64,000 nt of DNA from Taiwanofungus camphoratus. Taxonomy: Eukaryota; Basidiomycota; Agaricomycetes; Polyporales; Taiwanofungaceae. Below are positions 22,046 through 34,316 of this stretch, piece after piece. The notes beneath the pieces were generated by a model. That model worked only from the letters and a program-made list of their open reading frames with translations. It did no database searches and had not been told where the DNA came from. A program made the translations under genes and the position numbers. The DNA lies in contig CP021224.1 of assembly GCA_003999685.1 (NCBI GenBank), forward strand, positions 124,001 through 188,000, written 5' to 3'. Each line of letters begins with the position of its first letter. The stretch's first letter is position 1.

Positions 22046-24347
22046 ATGGCTAATTCCAAGTTCTTTTCTGCCATCGCTGTAACAGCGTTCACTTTTTCCG
22101 GTGGTGCTTTCGCTCAGCTCGGCCCGATAGCTACCTTGCCAATTTTTAACAGGAACATTGCCCCGGACGGGTTCAGTCGTGCGGCTGTTCTCGCCGGTGG
22201 TACTTTCCCTGGGCCGGTGATCTCAGGCAATAAGGTCTGTTGAGTGTGCTTCCTTGACGCCCATCAACTGAGACATTCGTCGGCAGGGGGACAATTTCCA
22301 GATTAATGTACTCAACCAACTGACCAACGAGACCATGCTCAAGGCCACATCCGTCGTGAGCTCTTCTTTAAATTTAGGTTGTATTTTTCTCATGGCACTG
22401 ACTGTTCCGGCGCGTCCTTGTCATCCAGCACTGGCATGGGATATCCCAACACGGATCCAACTGGGCAGATGGCACAGCAACAGTCACTCAATGTCCCATT
22501 GCCCCGGGCAACTCGTTCCTGTACAACTTCAACATTCCCGATCAGGCCGGTGAGTTGATGGCCTTACGAAAAGTCAGGATCATTATTGATCATATTTTAG
22601 GTACATACTGGTATCACAGTCATAATGGATTGCAGTATTGCGATGGTTTGAGAGGCCCTTTTATCGTGTATGACCCCAATGATCCCCAAAAGCATCTGTA
22701 TGACATCGATGATGGTACGTTCAATTGTCAATGTTGATTGATGGCGCGTTATAACCCATTGTCGTACAGAAAGCACCATCATCACTCTTGCTGATTGGTA
22801 TCATGTCGCGGCGAAGAACGTACCTGTGCCCCCGTATGTTTCTTATTCCCGCAAGTTTTTCTTGATGACAAAATTGAGCACATTTATCTCATCAGGACGG
22901 CATCATCGGTCTTAATCAATGGACTGGGCCGTGATAGTAATACTAGCACTTCACCATTGTCTGTGATAACTGTAATCCCTGGTTTACGGTGAAATCTACA
23001 TTTCCTGCATTACTGATGGCATCGGCTGATTTCTATATTCTATAGCTATCGTTTCCGACTAATTTCCATGTCTTGTGATCCCAATTTTGTCTTTTCCATT
23101 GATGGTCACAACATGACAATCATTGAAGCTGAAGGCGAGAACACCGAGCCTCTGTTAATCGATTCCGTCCAGATTTTTGCAGCTCAACGTTACTCGTTCG
23201 TCGTGCGTATACACTTCTCACTTTCCTGCGCTCGCAGGTGTCATACCAATCCAATTTTGATCTGGTACTGATGGTACATTTCCTTTCTATAGTTGGAGGC
23301 TGACCAACCCATCAACAACTACTGGATCCGAGCTGTTCCCGATACTGCACCTGCCACGCCAAATGGCTTGGCTATCCTTCGCTATGTCGGTGCGCCTCTG
23401 CTGGAGCCCACGACGAAACAAATTGCAAGCTCAAACTCACTTCTTGAGACCAATCTTCATCCCCTCACCAATCCTGCCGCTGTAAGAATACGAATCTAGG
23501 GAACGCTGAGCGTGTACTAAGACATGCCAATTGTTGACAGCCCGGCGGAAACGATCTCAGTGGTGCTGACGTCAACATCAACCTCAATTTCACATCGGTA
23601 TGTTATGCCTTCCAACTCCCAACACGTGATTTTGACTGGCGTCTTATCGATTTCCTTGCTTGTAGGCCCATGGAGTGTTTTTCGTCAACGGGGTCCAATA
23701 CATTCCTCCTCCACTCCCGGTTCTCCTGCAAATTCTCAACGGCTCCTACAGTGCACAGGACCTTCTTCCTGCAGGCAGCGTGTATACTCTTCCCAGGAAT
23801 AAGACTATTCAAGTCACCATGCCCGCGCTGGCATTTGCCGGTCCGCATCCTATGCATCTGCACGGTGTAAGTGCTTCTTCCACAGAACACGCACGATAAA
23901 CGGACTAATGAACACCCCGCAGCATACCTTCTCGGTCATCCGAAGTGCAGGCAGCTCGACCTACAACTACGACAATCCTATCCGCCGTGATACCGTTAAC
24001 ACCGGTACTACTGGCGATGAAGTTACCGTCCGCTTTAACGTTCGTCCGCCTGCCCTGCAGCTCGATCTCCTGCATGCGCCCCTACTGGAAGCTGACAATG
24101 GTCGTTTTTCACAGACGAACAACCCTGGGCCATGGTTCTTCCATTGCCACATCGACTTCCACCTTGCTCTCGGCTTTGCTATCGTTTTTGCGGAGGATCC
24201 TCAAGATACTCCCAGTGTCGACGCTCCTCCTCGTGAGTGTTGCGTAGCGGTAGTTCCCACGAGCAGATAATGACGACCGTTGCTGTTATAGCGGCATGGG
24301 ATACCCTCTGTCCTATCTACGATGCCCTGCCTTCTGATGACCAGTAA
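22046..24347 (+). CDS. lcc: Laccase 1 (multicopper phenol oxidase, secreted)
   Basis: A four-copper oxidase that oxidises phenols and lignin-derived compounds while reducing O2 to water, outside the cell. Thirteen exons (22046-22234, 22287-22355, 22429-22549, 22601-22714, 22770-22833, 22896-22988, 23046-23202, 23293-23481, 23541-23597, 23666-23866, 23923-24039, 24115-24232, 24292-24347) give 514 aa in an exact frame. A signal peptide of about 23 residues ends G-G-A-F-A before the mature start Q-L-G-P-I. All copper motifs are present: H-W-H-G, Y-H-S-H, H-P-M-H-L-H-G and H-C-H-I-D-F-H. The residue at the T1 axial position (H-L-A-L-G-F) is Phe, typical of high-redox-potential enzymes. Several N-x-S/T sites are visible. 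Its tandem neighbour at 27581 is a close paralogue with matching intron sites where compared. Confidence 0.97.
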
Positions 24348-25529
24348 CTCCGGTCAACCACACCCTTCATTTCGGAATTCCATTCAGGTACAGAACGATC
24401 TTTAACTGACGCCGATTCAGAAACTAGTCATTTCACCCGTCGTCGTGATTTTATATTTCTCCCGTATTTATAGAAACCTTAATCAGGCCGGGTTACTGTC
24501 CAGCTTGTGTGCATACGCCAATGTACTTATGGGTGGTATCGCCAAACATAAAGTAAAGACAGATTTTATTAGGTATTTCATTCTGTGACCTTAGCTAGTC
24601 TTTGGTAGTCCGCGTGGGCCAGGGATACGATAACCTCCACACACTAGATATATATATATTGACTCCACATGTTTCTAGAGTATGGGACTGTCAACCTTGT
24701 TTGACTGAGCAAAGTTGTTTCACACACCTGCGACGATAAGAACGCCGACTTCGAGCGCGGTAAGGTCAAGCTGAAGGGCGGCTGGGACACACTAGTGCTT
24801 CAACGCAGCAGACGTAGTAAAGTTACGTCGAAGTTACTGCCATATACGTACAAAGCACCCTGAGTCACCGAACTCGCATAGGGGGACGCGCGGCAGTGAG
24901 TGCACTGCCACTGCCGCAAACCTCTAGGTTCCAGATTGCCCAAGCTTCTTCGGCCTGTGTTTGGCACAATAATAGAAGCCCGGAGAAGGGAGGGAGCAAT
25001 GGGATGGCGGAGAACTTCACAAGCTCGCTCTGAGCCTGTGCGTGCCGGCCATGCGAGCCTAACAGCGCTCAGTAGTAGAGTATGGACGCGAGATGAAAGG
25101 AACGTCGTCTTTCATCGATGCATCATTCACCGACGCTAGCATGCTGTCGACTTGACCTGGCCTCACTACATCTGGACTGAAAACTGATTGAAATTTCCAT
25201 AGAAAGGTGAGTTTACAAAGTTTTATTTCACTATTCCTGAAGGCGATCTGATCGGGCGCGGAAGAAGCGCAAGTATGAAGAACGTGTGAGATCCACTTGA
25301 AGGTGTTGTTGTTTAGGCGATCCGTGGAAATTCGGCTCGCAAATGCGATGGAATGCACTTGCAGTGGTGTTCTCGATGGTTTGGCAAGACCAAATGCGAG
25401 CCCCTACTTCAATTCGAATACTGTGTCGTCGGGAATATTAGATCATCGTAGGGACTGTCGGCCTCAATAAATTATTAGAATTGTAGTCCAGACGCGGCGG
25501 CTGGTCGGTGCCAGCTACCAAAAGGCAGC

Positions 25530-26050
25530 AAGTTCACCGGGCGTGACATGTGACAGCTTTAGTTTACGGCCTTTAGTGAGGGTGCCGGCTGATCACGAGA
25601 TTTCATTTCGCCTTCATTCTGCGCACGTCCTCCCCCCAGAGGTAGCGTATATTGATTCTTCACACCAGGCCTTCGCCTCCCACCCGCCCGTCGCGGGATG
25701 TTTTCTAATACAGCAGAAATCCAGCATGATGTAAATCCATACAATACACAGTTTCCCGCATAAGTAATTACGCAGGATCTCCTGTGCACCAAAAATTCGT
25801 GTCGAGCCCGCCCACCCCAGCGGCTCGTTGCTCCACGTCCGCCCGTACTGACGTCGGGCTCCCCCAACCCCTCTGCGCTCTCGATGAGGTCGCAATCGTA
25901 GTCCATGGCCATCGATGACCGGTGACCGGTGACCGTTAGTTCATAGGTGCCGAGGGATATTGCCACCATGTATATTAATCGGGATTTCATCATTCGATTC
26001 GGAGTTCAAGGCTGCCTGTGACGCGTGACGAGTGACGGATTCAGTTCAGG
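25530..26050. repeat. Probable decayed relative of the 1388-2113 element
   Basis: The left part reads TTCACCGGGCGTGACATGTG and resembles the left end of the 1388 element (TTCAGCCGGTGTGACGTGTG). The right part (around 26008-26030) has GTTCAAGG then CTGTGACGCGTGAC, as at 2061-2084. The 28-bp outer terminal repeats themselves are not recognisable, so this is inferred as a related, decayed or differently bounded copy. Confidence 0.4.
25911..25934. repeat. Short tandem repeat GACCGGT
   Basis: Three consecutive near-identical 7-bp units of GACCGGT (GATGACCGGTGACCGGTGAC), a palindromic core repeated in tandem, within the spacer between the two laccases. Too short to interpret. Confidence 0.5.
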
Positions 26051-27495
26051 TCTGAACTTTATCTCATTACTGATCGACAAGCTAACACTGAGGGCTGTGC
26101 CGCCGGGAACACGGGTCTCCAGTGTCTGAGTCATGGTAACTTATCCTAGGTCCGGAATGCAGAAATACACGATTACACATATTACAATGTTCCGATAACA
26201 TCGAAACTGCTCGTCTGCGGACGCTGACTACATCAGAGGAGTTGTACTAGGACTCGTGCAGAAACCTCTCTTTTCGCTCTGGCGTGAACGCTAATTGTTA
26301 CGAAGGTGGGCTCAGTATCATCGGTCAATATGTTATGGCGGACGGTCAGAACGTGCGGCCCAATCTCACCGGGAGACAACATTTGTCTGGATAGCGTATG
26401 GTTGGTGGCTCTCTGTCCGATTGGAAATGTTGACATTTGCCAAAAGTCAAAAGCAATTGGAAAGTCAAGGCACCTAGTCCAGCTGTGGAGGACAAGAGAG
26501 ATTCGGATATACTGTCCTCCCTCGCGGGATCGCAAATATAGCTCATTCGCGCAATGTGCGTCGCGTCCTTTGCCTCCGGCGCCGTGAGCGCGCCGTGGAG
26601 CGTTCGACCACCAATATGGCATCGCCCGATCGTGGCTTGTTTGTGCGGTGCTGAGCGCTCTGTCCGGCATGGCGGTTTGGCAACGGGCGGAGACGCTGGG
26701 CACCGCTGCGACCTGTCGACTTCGACTCCACAGATGCGCACCAGCAGACGGGACCGAACCCTTCCGCTTAACGGGCATGGCTTGATTTATGAAACTCATG
26801 CGTTGCGCAATATGAAACGCAGTTCAAGTTCTTACAGATTACCCCGTGCGCGCACCCGTCGTCCGTATGTCGGACACTCCTAATCGGGGTCTGCAAGCTG
26901 CTCTGATTAGAGGTTTACGCCTGTTACTGCACGTTGCGATGCCTCTGACTTGAGTCAGTGGCGTAGCTGTAACCTTTGCTTGGTCCGGACGAGGCGCCCC
27001 CCTGGTGTCTGTCGCAGTAAGCAGTCCTACTCCTCATCTCCTCACACTGTTGTAACGCCTTGACAATGGGTTTTTTTTCCCTGTAAGGATAGGATCAGTG
27101 TATACCTGGCAACATAGTTGCGAAGCGGCTAGTTCGACGTTCTCAGGGAGAGCTACACTGCACAACAGAGCGTACGCCATAGCACATGTTTCGGCCCAAG
27201 ATGAAATGGCATGCTCCACAATCAGGCAGTGCGAGAGCTTTATCCAATTTTCGCTGTCTCGGGCAGTCCTTCTGGACGAAACGCGCCTTCGTCTCGAACT
27301 CTACCCAATAGACTTTGAAACTCCCGCCAAATTTGCGCTCGCGCTGACCGCAATGTACCTTGTCATTCTCACCTGTCCCTCCAGTTTGACGTGAGACGGG
27401 TACGCCTCCTCCACCGTAGGGGCGTCCTGAGCGATCATCGCTGCAGACACGCTTGAGTGGTAAGCACGTCCCTGAGTTATGCGGCAGCAAAATGG

Positions 27496-27501
27496 TATAA
27501 A
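27496..27501 (+). promoter_or_regulatory. TATA box of laccase 2
   Basis: TATAAAGGA, 85 bp upstream of the ATG at 27581, matching the position and flanking bases of the laccase 1 box. Confidence 0.65.
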
Positions 27502-27580
27502 GGACGGGAGAAACGGTGCCCATTCTCTCCATCTCAAGTTTAGTCCACTCATCCCGAGTCTTAATTGAACCCCGTCCGAA

Positions 27581-29886
27581 ATGACTTACTTTAAGCTCCT
27601 ATCCGTAACTGCTCTCGCGTTCCTCAATGTCCCTACGAGCGTTCTCGCTCAACTTGGACCCATATCTATCCTTCCCATCGTTAATAAGGAGATCTCTCCT
27701 GATGGCTTCCAACGGTCAGCAGTGCTCGCTGGCGGTAGCCTTCCCGGGCCTGTGATCTCCGGCAATAAGGTATGCTCATATTGCGGCTCACGGAACTGGC
27801 TCTGAAGTATTGCGACCCCAGGGAAACACGTTCCAAATTAACGTGGTCAATCAGCTCACCGATGATACGATGAACAGAACTACCTCAGTGGTGAGTTGCC
27901 TCCGCACATGACCCGGGTATCTACTCATAGTTTCGGTGGTCTCTTCGCGTTGGTTTCTTCAGCACTGGCATGGGATACACCAGCACACGACGAACTGGGC
28001 GGACGGTCCTGCCTTTGTCACTCAGTGTCCAATTGCTCCGGGGAATTCGTTCTTGTACGACTTCACTGTCCCTGATCAGACTGGTAAGTACTTAGAGGAG
28101 TTTGTTTTTTTTAGCCGTTAAATCATGCTCTTCATTCAGGCACGTACTGGTACCACAGCCATGAGTCATTGCAGTACTGTGATGGTCTGAGGGGCGCTTT
28201 CATCGTATACGATCCGAATGATCCCCACAAGCAACTGTATGATGTTGACGATGGTGCGTTCAATCATCTGCGTAGCTGTAAATTTCGCGTGCTGACTCTA
28301 TTCATATATAGAAAGTACCATTATTACTCTCATGGACTGGTATCACGTCCCGGCGCTCCAGGTTCCTGTACCTCCGTAAGTTTTTCTCGCCATTGTAGTA
28401 GCTGTTCCGCTGCATTTTTCTGATACTTCTAATTGCAGGACGGCTTCATCCGTTTTAATTAATGGCCTGGGCCGCGACAGTAGCAATAGCACCTCGCCGT
28501 TATCTGTGATCACTGTCGCTCATGGCCTGCGGTATGCATCACGATTTGTGTCCACGTCCTATGTGCAATGCTGACACTTTGGTGATCCTGAACAGGTACC
28601 GATTCCGTCTCATCTCGATGTCGTGCGATCCGAACTTCGTTTTTACTATCGACGGGCACAACATGACTATCATTGAAGCCGACGGCCAGGAAACCGAGCC
28701 TCTGCTTGTTGACTCCCTCCAAATCTTCACCGCTCAGCGGTATTCATTCATTGTGCGTTCTTCCTCATTCGCTCACATCAACATCGCACGAGGCCCTGGT
28801 TTGCTTATGTCCATACTGACGAGATTTCTGCGGCCTTCTATAGCTGACGGCCGACCAACCAGTTAATAATTATTGGATCCGCGCTGTTCCAGATACTGCC
28901 CCGACGACACCCAATGGTATGGCTGTGCTGCGCTATGTTGGTGCACCTAGTGCGGAGCCTCAAACAAAGCAAATCGCGAGCACAAACCCGCTGGTCGAGA
29001 CTAACCTCCACCCATTGACAAGCCCAGCTGCCGTGCGTTCCGTTTCCTTCAAGTTTGCGCTATTCATATGCTCATTACCGAAACGTCTTTAATCAGCCTG
29101 GTGTACCTTCACTTGACGGCGCGGACATCAACATCAATCTCGAGTTCAATATCGTGTGTCTATCACTCTCAGTTGACTCGGTTGTGGCTGACTCTATCAA
29201 TTCGATAGTCGCAGAACAGGGCGTTCTTCACTGTCAATGGCGTCGAATATATTTCCCCCACTGTTCCTGTTCTCATGCAAATCCTCAACGGTTCCTACAC
29301 CGCGCAGGACCTCCTTCCGGCAGGCAGCGTATACACTCTCGCAAGGAACAAGACTGTCCAGGTTACTATGCCTCCTCTCGCATTTGCCGGACCACATCCC
29401 ATGCACTTGCACGGTGTAAGTATCTTTTGACATGGGCCGTATTCGGACGAATTTGACCCCGAGACTCGCAGCACTCCTTCTCCGTCATCCAAAGTGCCGG
29501 AAATTCGACTCCCAACTTCATTAATCCAGTTCGCCGTGATACTGTCAGCATTGGTGACAGTGGTGAAGGCGCGGTCATCCGCTTCAATGTTCGTGAATGA
29601 ATTTCTTCTTCTCTCGAGCAAGACTGATTTGGATACATCGACGTTGTCTTCAGACGGACAATCCTGGGCCGTGGTTCCTCCACTGCCACATCGACTTCCA
29701 TCTTAATCTTGGATTTGCCGTCGTTTTCGCTGAAGATCCCCAAGACACCCCCAAGGTTGATGCTCCTCCCCGTAAGCATCGCGTTGGGGATACATTTCTG
29801 GATACGAATCGCTGATTATCCTCTTTCTAGCGGCTTGGGACAAGCTGTGCCCCATCTACGATGCTTTGCCTGCTAGCGAATTATAA
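27581..29886 (+). CDS. lcc: Laccase 2 (multicopper phenol oxidase, secreted)
   Basis: A tandem paralogue of laccase 1, of about the same length and with introns at matching places (for example after the S-G-N-K, T-S-V, D-D and L-H-G positions). The signal peptide ends S-V-L-A before Q-L-G-P-I. Copper motifs are complete: H-W-H-G, Y-H-S-H, H-P-M-H-L-H-G and H-C-H-I-D-F-H, again with Phe at the axial position (H-L-N-L-G-F). Stop is at 29884-29886 after P-A-S-E-L. The two proteins differ in substrate-loop regions (for example after [11 protein letters not shown] in copy 1 and H-Q-H-T-T-N here), so substrate preference may have diverged. Intergenic sequence between the copies does not look duplicated, suggesting an old duplication. 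Confidence 0.97.
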
Positions 29887-30390
29887 ATTAGAGCCTCGAC
29901 GAGTTTCGTGACCACACGTTTTGTCGATTAATGCTTAATTCTTCATTGCTATCGTATTTTCAATTGCCTATGTGCACCATTCACAGTACGTCGCTGGAAC
30001 TTATCCAACCCGTGTTTATCTACTTCAAGTAACCTCAGGTGTTAATGTCACAGGTAGCCCTAGGTCGATTTGATTGGTTTTTATCTGACGTTCGTTTGGT
30101 ATTTATTTGACTAGCAATGTTGGCCCATAGCTGACATTGTAACCTCATATGGTAGTAATTGTAAAGTTGTGCCAATATATAAACGAAATTATTATAATTT
30201 GTAAATATTCAGCAGCGTGCTTTCAATTTAAATCAGTACTCTCGCTTGGAACTGTCGAGCCGAAGGATTACAACTTGAAGAAAAAAACCCTTGTTTACTT
30301 GCTCAGACCAAGCTCAGACGTTACAGCCGATCTCACCGGCATGGTGGCACCCAGGTGACCTCTAGGACTCAGCGCTCACTGCTCAGTACA
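29887..30390. other. Intergenic, AT-rich
   Basis: 3' flank of laccase 2 and 5' flank of the RPP40-like gene. AT-rich, with no supported gene or repeat. Confidence 0.45.
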
Positions 30391-31948
30391 ATGGAACACC
30401 CACCCCTCGAACCTCGGCGCACAATGCTTACGGTCGGCGCACACGACCCGAACCTTGATATCAGATTACGCTATTTGGCGGCATCTCGACCGTTTATCCA
30501 ACAGGAACGTCAGTTTACTAGGCTTTTCAAGCCAAATCGTAACCATAAACTCAAACTGGTTGTGAATCCAGCTCGATTTGATAATTCCTTCTAGAAATAT
30601 TCAAGAGCTTCCGCTTGAGAGCTTGCAGACCAAGTATCAGGCGTGTCAATGTACATTGTCCGCGTTCATCAAACACGCGACGTCTTTCATTGAGCACTAC
30701 GCGGTGAAAAGGTGCCATCCAAGCCTTCCGTGTTGATACCAAGCCAAACGTTGGTGCCTGACGTATGTGTTGCTCAAAGTGACATACTAGCCCTTGGCTT
30801 AGCTGGAGATGGAGATGATGATGTGTGGAGCCTGGATTCACGCGGAATGCTCACGCTGGCAGTTAACAAGAACACGTACGAACGACTCGGACTGGTGGGT
30901 CAAAAATTGCCTTGGAAAGGGTGTGACGATGCGTATAGTACGTATCCCACTCGGTGCTTTTCCCCCTGAAGTAGTCCACAATGATCTCCCGCAGTCGTCT
31001 GCGTATCCCTGCATCAAGAGGTCATGCATTCGGACGAAGCGGCCTCGCAAAAGTGGCATCGACTTGGTGCAAAGGAGACAGCGGCTATAGAAGCGTGGGA
31101 TGCACGAAGAGGCCTCTGGCGGATTCTGTATCATCTGCAGAAGCCAAGTACGTCGCACATCACCTGATTTCTTGTGCTGCTGTGAGCTTCCTTTTACGCG
31201 TTCCCTTTCAGACCCTAATGTAATTCCAATTGAGAGTTCCATGGAATATCAGGTGCTTCCCCGAGTGACCACAACCTCTGACATCTACACTCCTCGGCCT
31301 GCAATGAAACCTTGGTCTTCACCAGGAGAGCAGGAACAAGATGCTGAAGAATGGGAAGAAGACATTTCCTCCTTGCTCGAGTGGGTTGGAATGGCCTGTA
31401 TGGGCGCGCAAAGGTAGTACATTCTGTTTCGGAATACCCACACCATTTAAGAGCCGACAGTGAGGAGGTTAGCTTATGTTGACTTATTATTCATATGGCG
31501 ATAACAGACTACAGAAGAACGACCGCACTGACCCATATCTAGCCGTCTATACGCCGCCTAGTCCATGCCAGATAGAAGATGTCACACACGTACAATGGAC
31601 TGGGCTCCTCTCACCTGCATTTGTACAGATAGTCATGGAGGCTGTTTTGTAGGTATCCTTTGTGCCTCTTGACACGAAGCTCACTAACTCTTTCCGTTCT
31701 TGGTCAGCTCCCCTCCACTCAATCAAATGACCTTCCTGTCCCTTGTTGGGCACAGCATCCCAAATTCCCCTGTAACATATATTTCTCCCTCTGCGCCATT
31801 TCACTCACCTTTGCGTGCCCCGAGGTCTGAATCGGAAGATACATGGTGCTTGATTGTTGCAAAAGGTCCCAATGACTCTGAGACAAGAACAGGTAGCAAA
31901 TGGGTGTTAGCTGAGACAGTTGGACAGTGGGATACACGATGGGGGTGA
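30391..31948 (+). CDS. RPP40: RNase P/MRP subunit RPP40-like, reading frame disturbed in 5' half
   Basis: Several segments fit the RPP40 family, a protein subunit of RNase P/MRP acting in tRNA and rRNA processing. G-M-L-T-L-A-V-N-K-N-T-Y-E-R-L-G-L aligns with the conserved L-x-L-x-K-x-T-Y-E-x-x-G-L block. L-L-E-W-V-G and S-L-V-G-H-S-I-P-N-S-P-V match the C-terminal half, and the protein ends W-D-T-R-W-G. The 3' half (from about 31205) reads cleanly through introns after Q-K-P, M-G-A-Q-R and V-M-E-A-V. The 5' half does not. Good protein segments lie in three different frames at about 30590, 30710, 30920 and 31000, with a stop (TAG) at 30592-30594. Some shifts can be explained by introns with poor donors, but not the first one. 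Either the gene is damaged, the sequence has indel errors, or the exon structure is unusual. The start is uncertain. Confidence 0.6.
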
Positions 31949-32281
31949 TCAATATCCAATAGATATATCTTGTAAGTCAAGCCTTTCCAAGCAAACTTGA
32001 TTGTCTAATCACAAGCTGGTCTCCAGGTACCAGTTCAACCCCCCACCAGACCTGTCACAGGAGGTATCATGAGGGTTACAAGGCAGAAGTACTCTACAAA
32101 TGTAACACATATGGAAAGATCATATAGATGTGCAGTCTTCCAGTGGAAATATCCACCATTTTTACATCAGTGTCTAATTCACTGTAAGTTTTGTGCAAGG
32201 TTTGTTCAATTGTGGATGAAAGTCACACCACCATTTCATGGTGAACATCCCCCTCCAGTTTTTTGGCAGTCTGATCACCAA
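31949..32281. other. Convergent intergenic region
   Basis: About 330 bp between the stops of the RPP40-like gene and BCS1-like copy 2. I see nothing specific in it. Confidence 0.45.
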
Positions 32282-34316
32282 TCATGCCGTTTTCTTCTCA
32301 GCAAGCTGATTTTGTACCCATGTGCGGGCATAGCTGACTGCCTCATATGGTAGGACCTTGTATGTCATAAGATAACCCTGTAAACTTGCCATTGACAATC
32401 CTCGCTCTGGGATTGCATCTGCAAATTGCTTGGCCAGCTGCGATACCTTGCTGCGCGAAAGCACTGGGCACCGTACGCGGTGAAAATGTCCCCCAAGGAG
32501 TGGCTCCAATTTCTCTGATGAACAGGATAGGCTAGATGGTGAAGGAGGGTCGAGGTCAATGAGAGTGCCGTGGTCCAATGATGTGAGTGACGTTTTTCCC
32601 GAGTCATCTGAATCCTGGTGATTGTCCTCCTCAGTCTGTGAAGGCATGTAGAAACACTTGAAGAGCTCTTCTGCCTGATATTTACTGGCCAGTTTGAACT
32701 CGACATGTACATCCATGCGGCCGGGACGACACAATGCGGGATCGAGGGCAGAATAATTGTTTGTAGTGGCAAACAGGATTCGTCCCTCTTGTGCTCCTAT
32801 ACCATCTAGAGCGTTTAACAGCCCACTGAGGGTAACGCGACTCGACGAAATGAGATCATCGATCTTATTGCTATCGTGCTTCTCCGCACCATCTCCACTC
32901 TCGAGGCCCTTGCGGTGATTGCGGCTGATCCCTTGGTGGAATGCTGCATCAATATCTTCCATTAGAGCGATGCACCGCTGGGGAAGCTCTGCGATTATCT
33001 GACTTAGAGAATTGTCGTCAAGCCCGACCCTGGAAAGGGACAACATATAGACATTCATTCCCAGCTCGCCCGCTATGCTTTGGATTATGGAAGTTTTCCC
33101 CGATCCAGGGGCGCCATGCTGAAAAAGCATGAGATGGTTTCTCCGGGAGTGATTGACTAAGATCATACCAGCAGATATCCTCGACGAAACGGGATACCTA
33201 CACATCGAACAAGTCAGTGAATAGCCATGATGCACGGGTACCGAATGCTCACACATACCTCGATCTGAATACCAACTCTTGCTATCGAGAAAGTCCTGAG
33301 CGTCATCGACCAACATTTCCTTGATTCCGGGGTCGAGTATAATAGATTTCAAGGGACGCTTTTGGCGGCAGGCAACATGCCTCCATCCATTCATACTGTG
33401 ATTTAGAGATCACCTTTCCGTAACCAGTCATATTGTCATTGTCAGCTTACCTGTCGGAGATATACACGCATATAGTGTGCTTTTCTGCTGCCTTGTATAA
33501 GTCTCTTGCTTCTAGAAGAATTTTACTCAAAACCGCATGATGACGGGTCAGTATGCTGTATACAAAGGGACCCAGATTAATACAGGTGCGGTCACATTTC
33601 CGAGATCAGCATACCTAACCTGGAGCCTCTCTCTAGGCCTCGAACGAAAACTGTCCTGGGTATGAACTTGACTGCGAGATACTTTCAGGTAATGACATTG
33701 ATACCAGATTGAGTAAGTCTCCTCTAGAGAAGGTAAGTACTTCATCTCATGGCTTTCAGCCTGGTCTCCCAGGTTTCTTCCAAAGACCGAAACAGCAGCA
33801 GTGATAAGACCGAAATTCCGAGTGCTGATTTCCACCCTACGAGCTTTGCCTATAATTATGTTGTACATAAGCCATACAAGGGATTGCGGCCAAAAAACGA
33901 ATACCTACTCCACGAGGGATTTTTTGAGAGCCAGAAAAGAATCCAATCTAGGTACACACGGAGTCAGCGAGCCATAGATGGTGGGCAGGCCGATCAGAAA
34001 TTGACTTACTATAGCTGATATCATCATCATCAAAGGAAGCGGTGATCCAGAAAGACTCGAGAAAGGAACGCCAGGAACTGAAAAGTAAACGCCGGCAAGT
34101 CTCGATGACGCTACCGATGACTATGAATTTCAACCAATCTCGCAAGGCCGAGCCTGAAAGGATCATAGACAGCAACGCCAAGGGATCAAATTGTCGAGCG
34201 AAGGGTGTCGTCACTGGAGGAGGCATGGTTCCATTTTGCATTCCAGTTGCGGACATACTGTCGGTTTGTCCCAGAATGCCCAAGATCGAGAAAGCTGTCT
34301 GCAAAACCTCGGACAT
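32282..34316 (-). CDS. BCS1-like AAA ATPase, copy 2
   Basis: An inverted paralogue of the gene at 15882-17905, with the same order of exons and domains. The N-terminal exon has a single membrane segment (W-L-K-F-I-V-I-G-S-V-I-E-T), then the D-D-D-D-I-S-Y junction. Small exons encode D-W-I-L-F-W-L-S, followed by the BCS1_N region and the AAA core. Walker A is G-A-P-G-S-G-K-T-S, Walker B I-A-L-M-E-D-I-D-A-A, then I-L-F-A-T-T-N and C-R-P-G-R-M-D. Introns around Y-S-D-R-G and Y-L-L sit at the same sites as in copy 1. The low-complexity inserts differ almost completely from copy 1 while the core is conserved, so the inserts evolve freely. ATGs at 34316, 34256 and 34241 are all possible starts. Client and compartment are unknown; mitochondrial inner membrane is inferred from the family. 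Confidence 0.87.

Larger units (their letters stand above)
24348..27580. other. 3.2-kb spacer between the two laccases
   Basis: No supported gene. Open frames at 25559-25993 and 26233-26799 (minus) have no domain and face overlapping frames on the other strand. It contains a second region with the GTGACRYGTGAC subterminal repeats of the 1388-2113 element (25530-26050), a short alternating TA run near 24648-24659 and the promoter of laccase 2. Confidence 0.5.

Noticed and set aside
26233-26799. 188-codon minus-strand open frame between the laccases
   Set aside because: No domain, several overlapping frames on the other strand, and no plausible partner exons.
32282-33394. Reading the 370-codon frame as a complete intron-less AAA protein
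   Set aside because: It reads through two in-frame introns, seen from comparison with copy 1 (Y-S-Q-R-G-I-P-F-R-R-G-Y-L-L-Y-G-A-P), and lacks the N-terminal membrane and BCS1_N exons found upstream.
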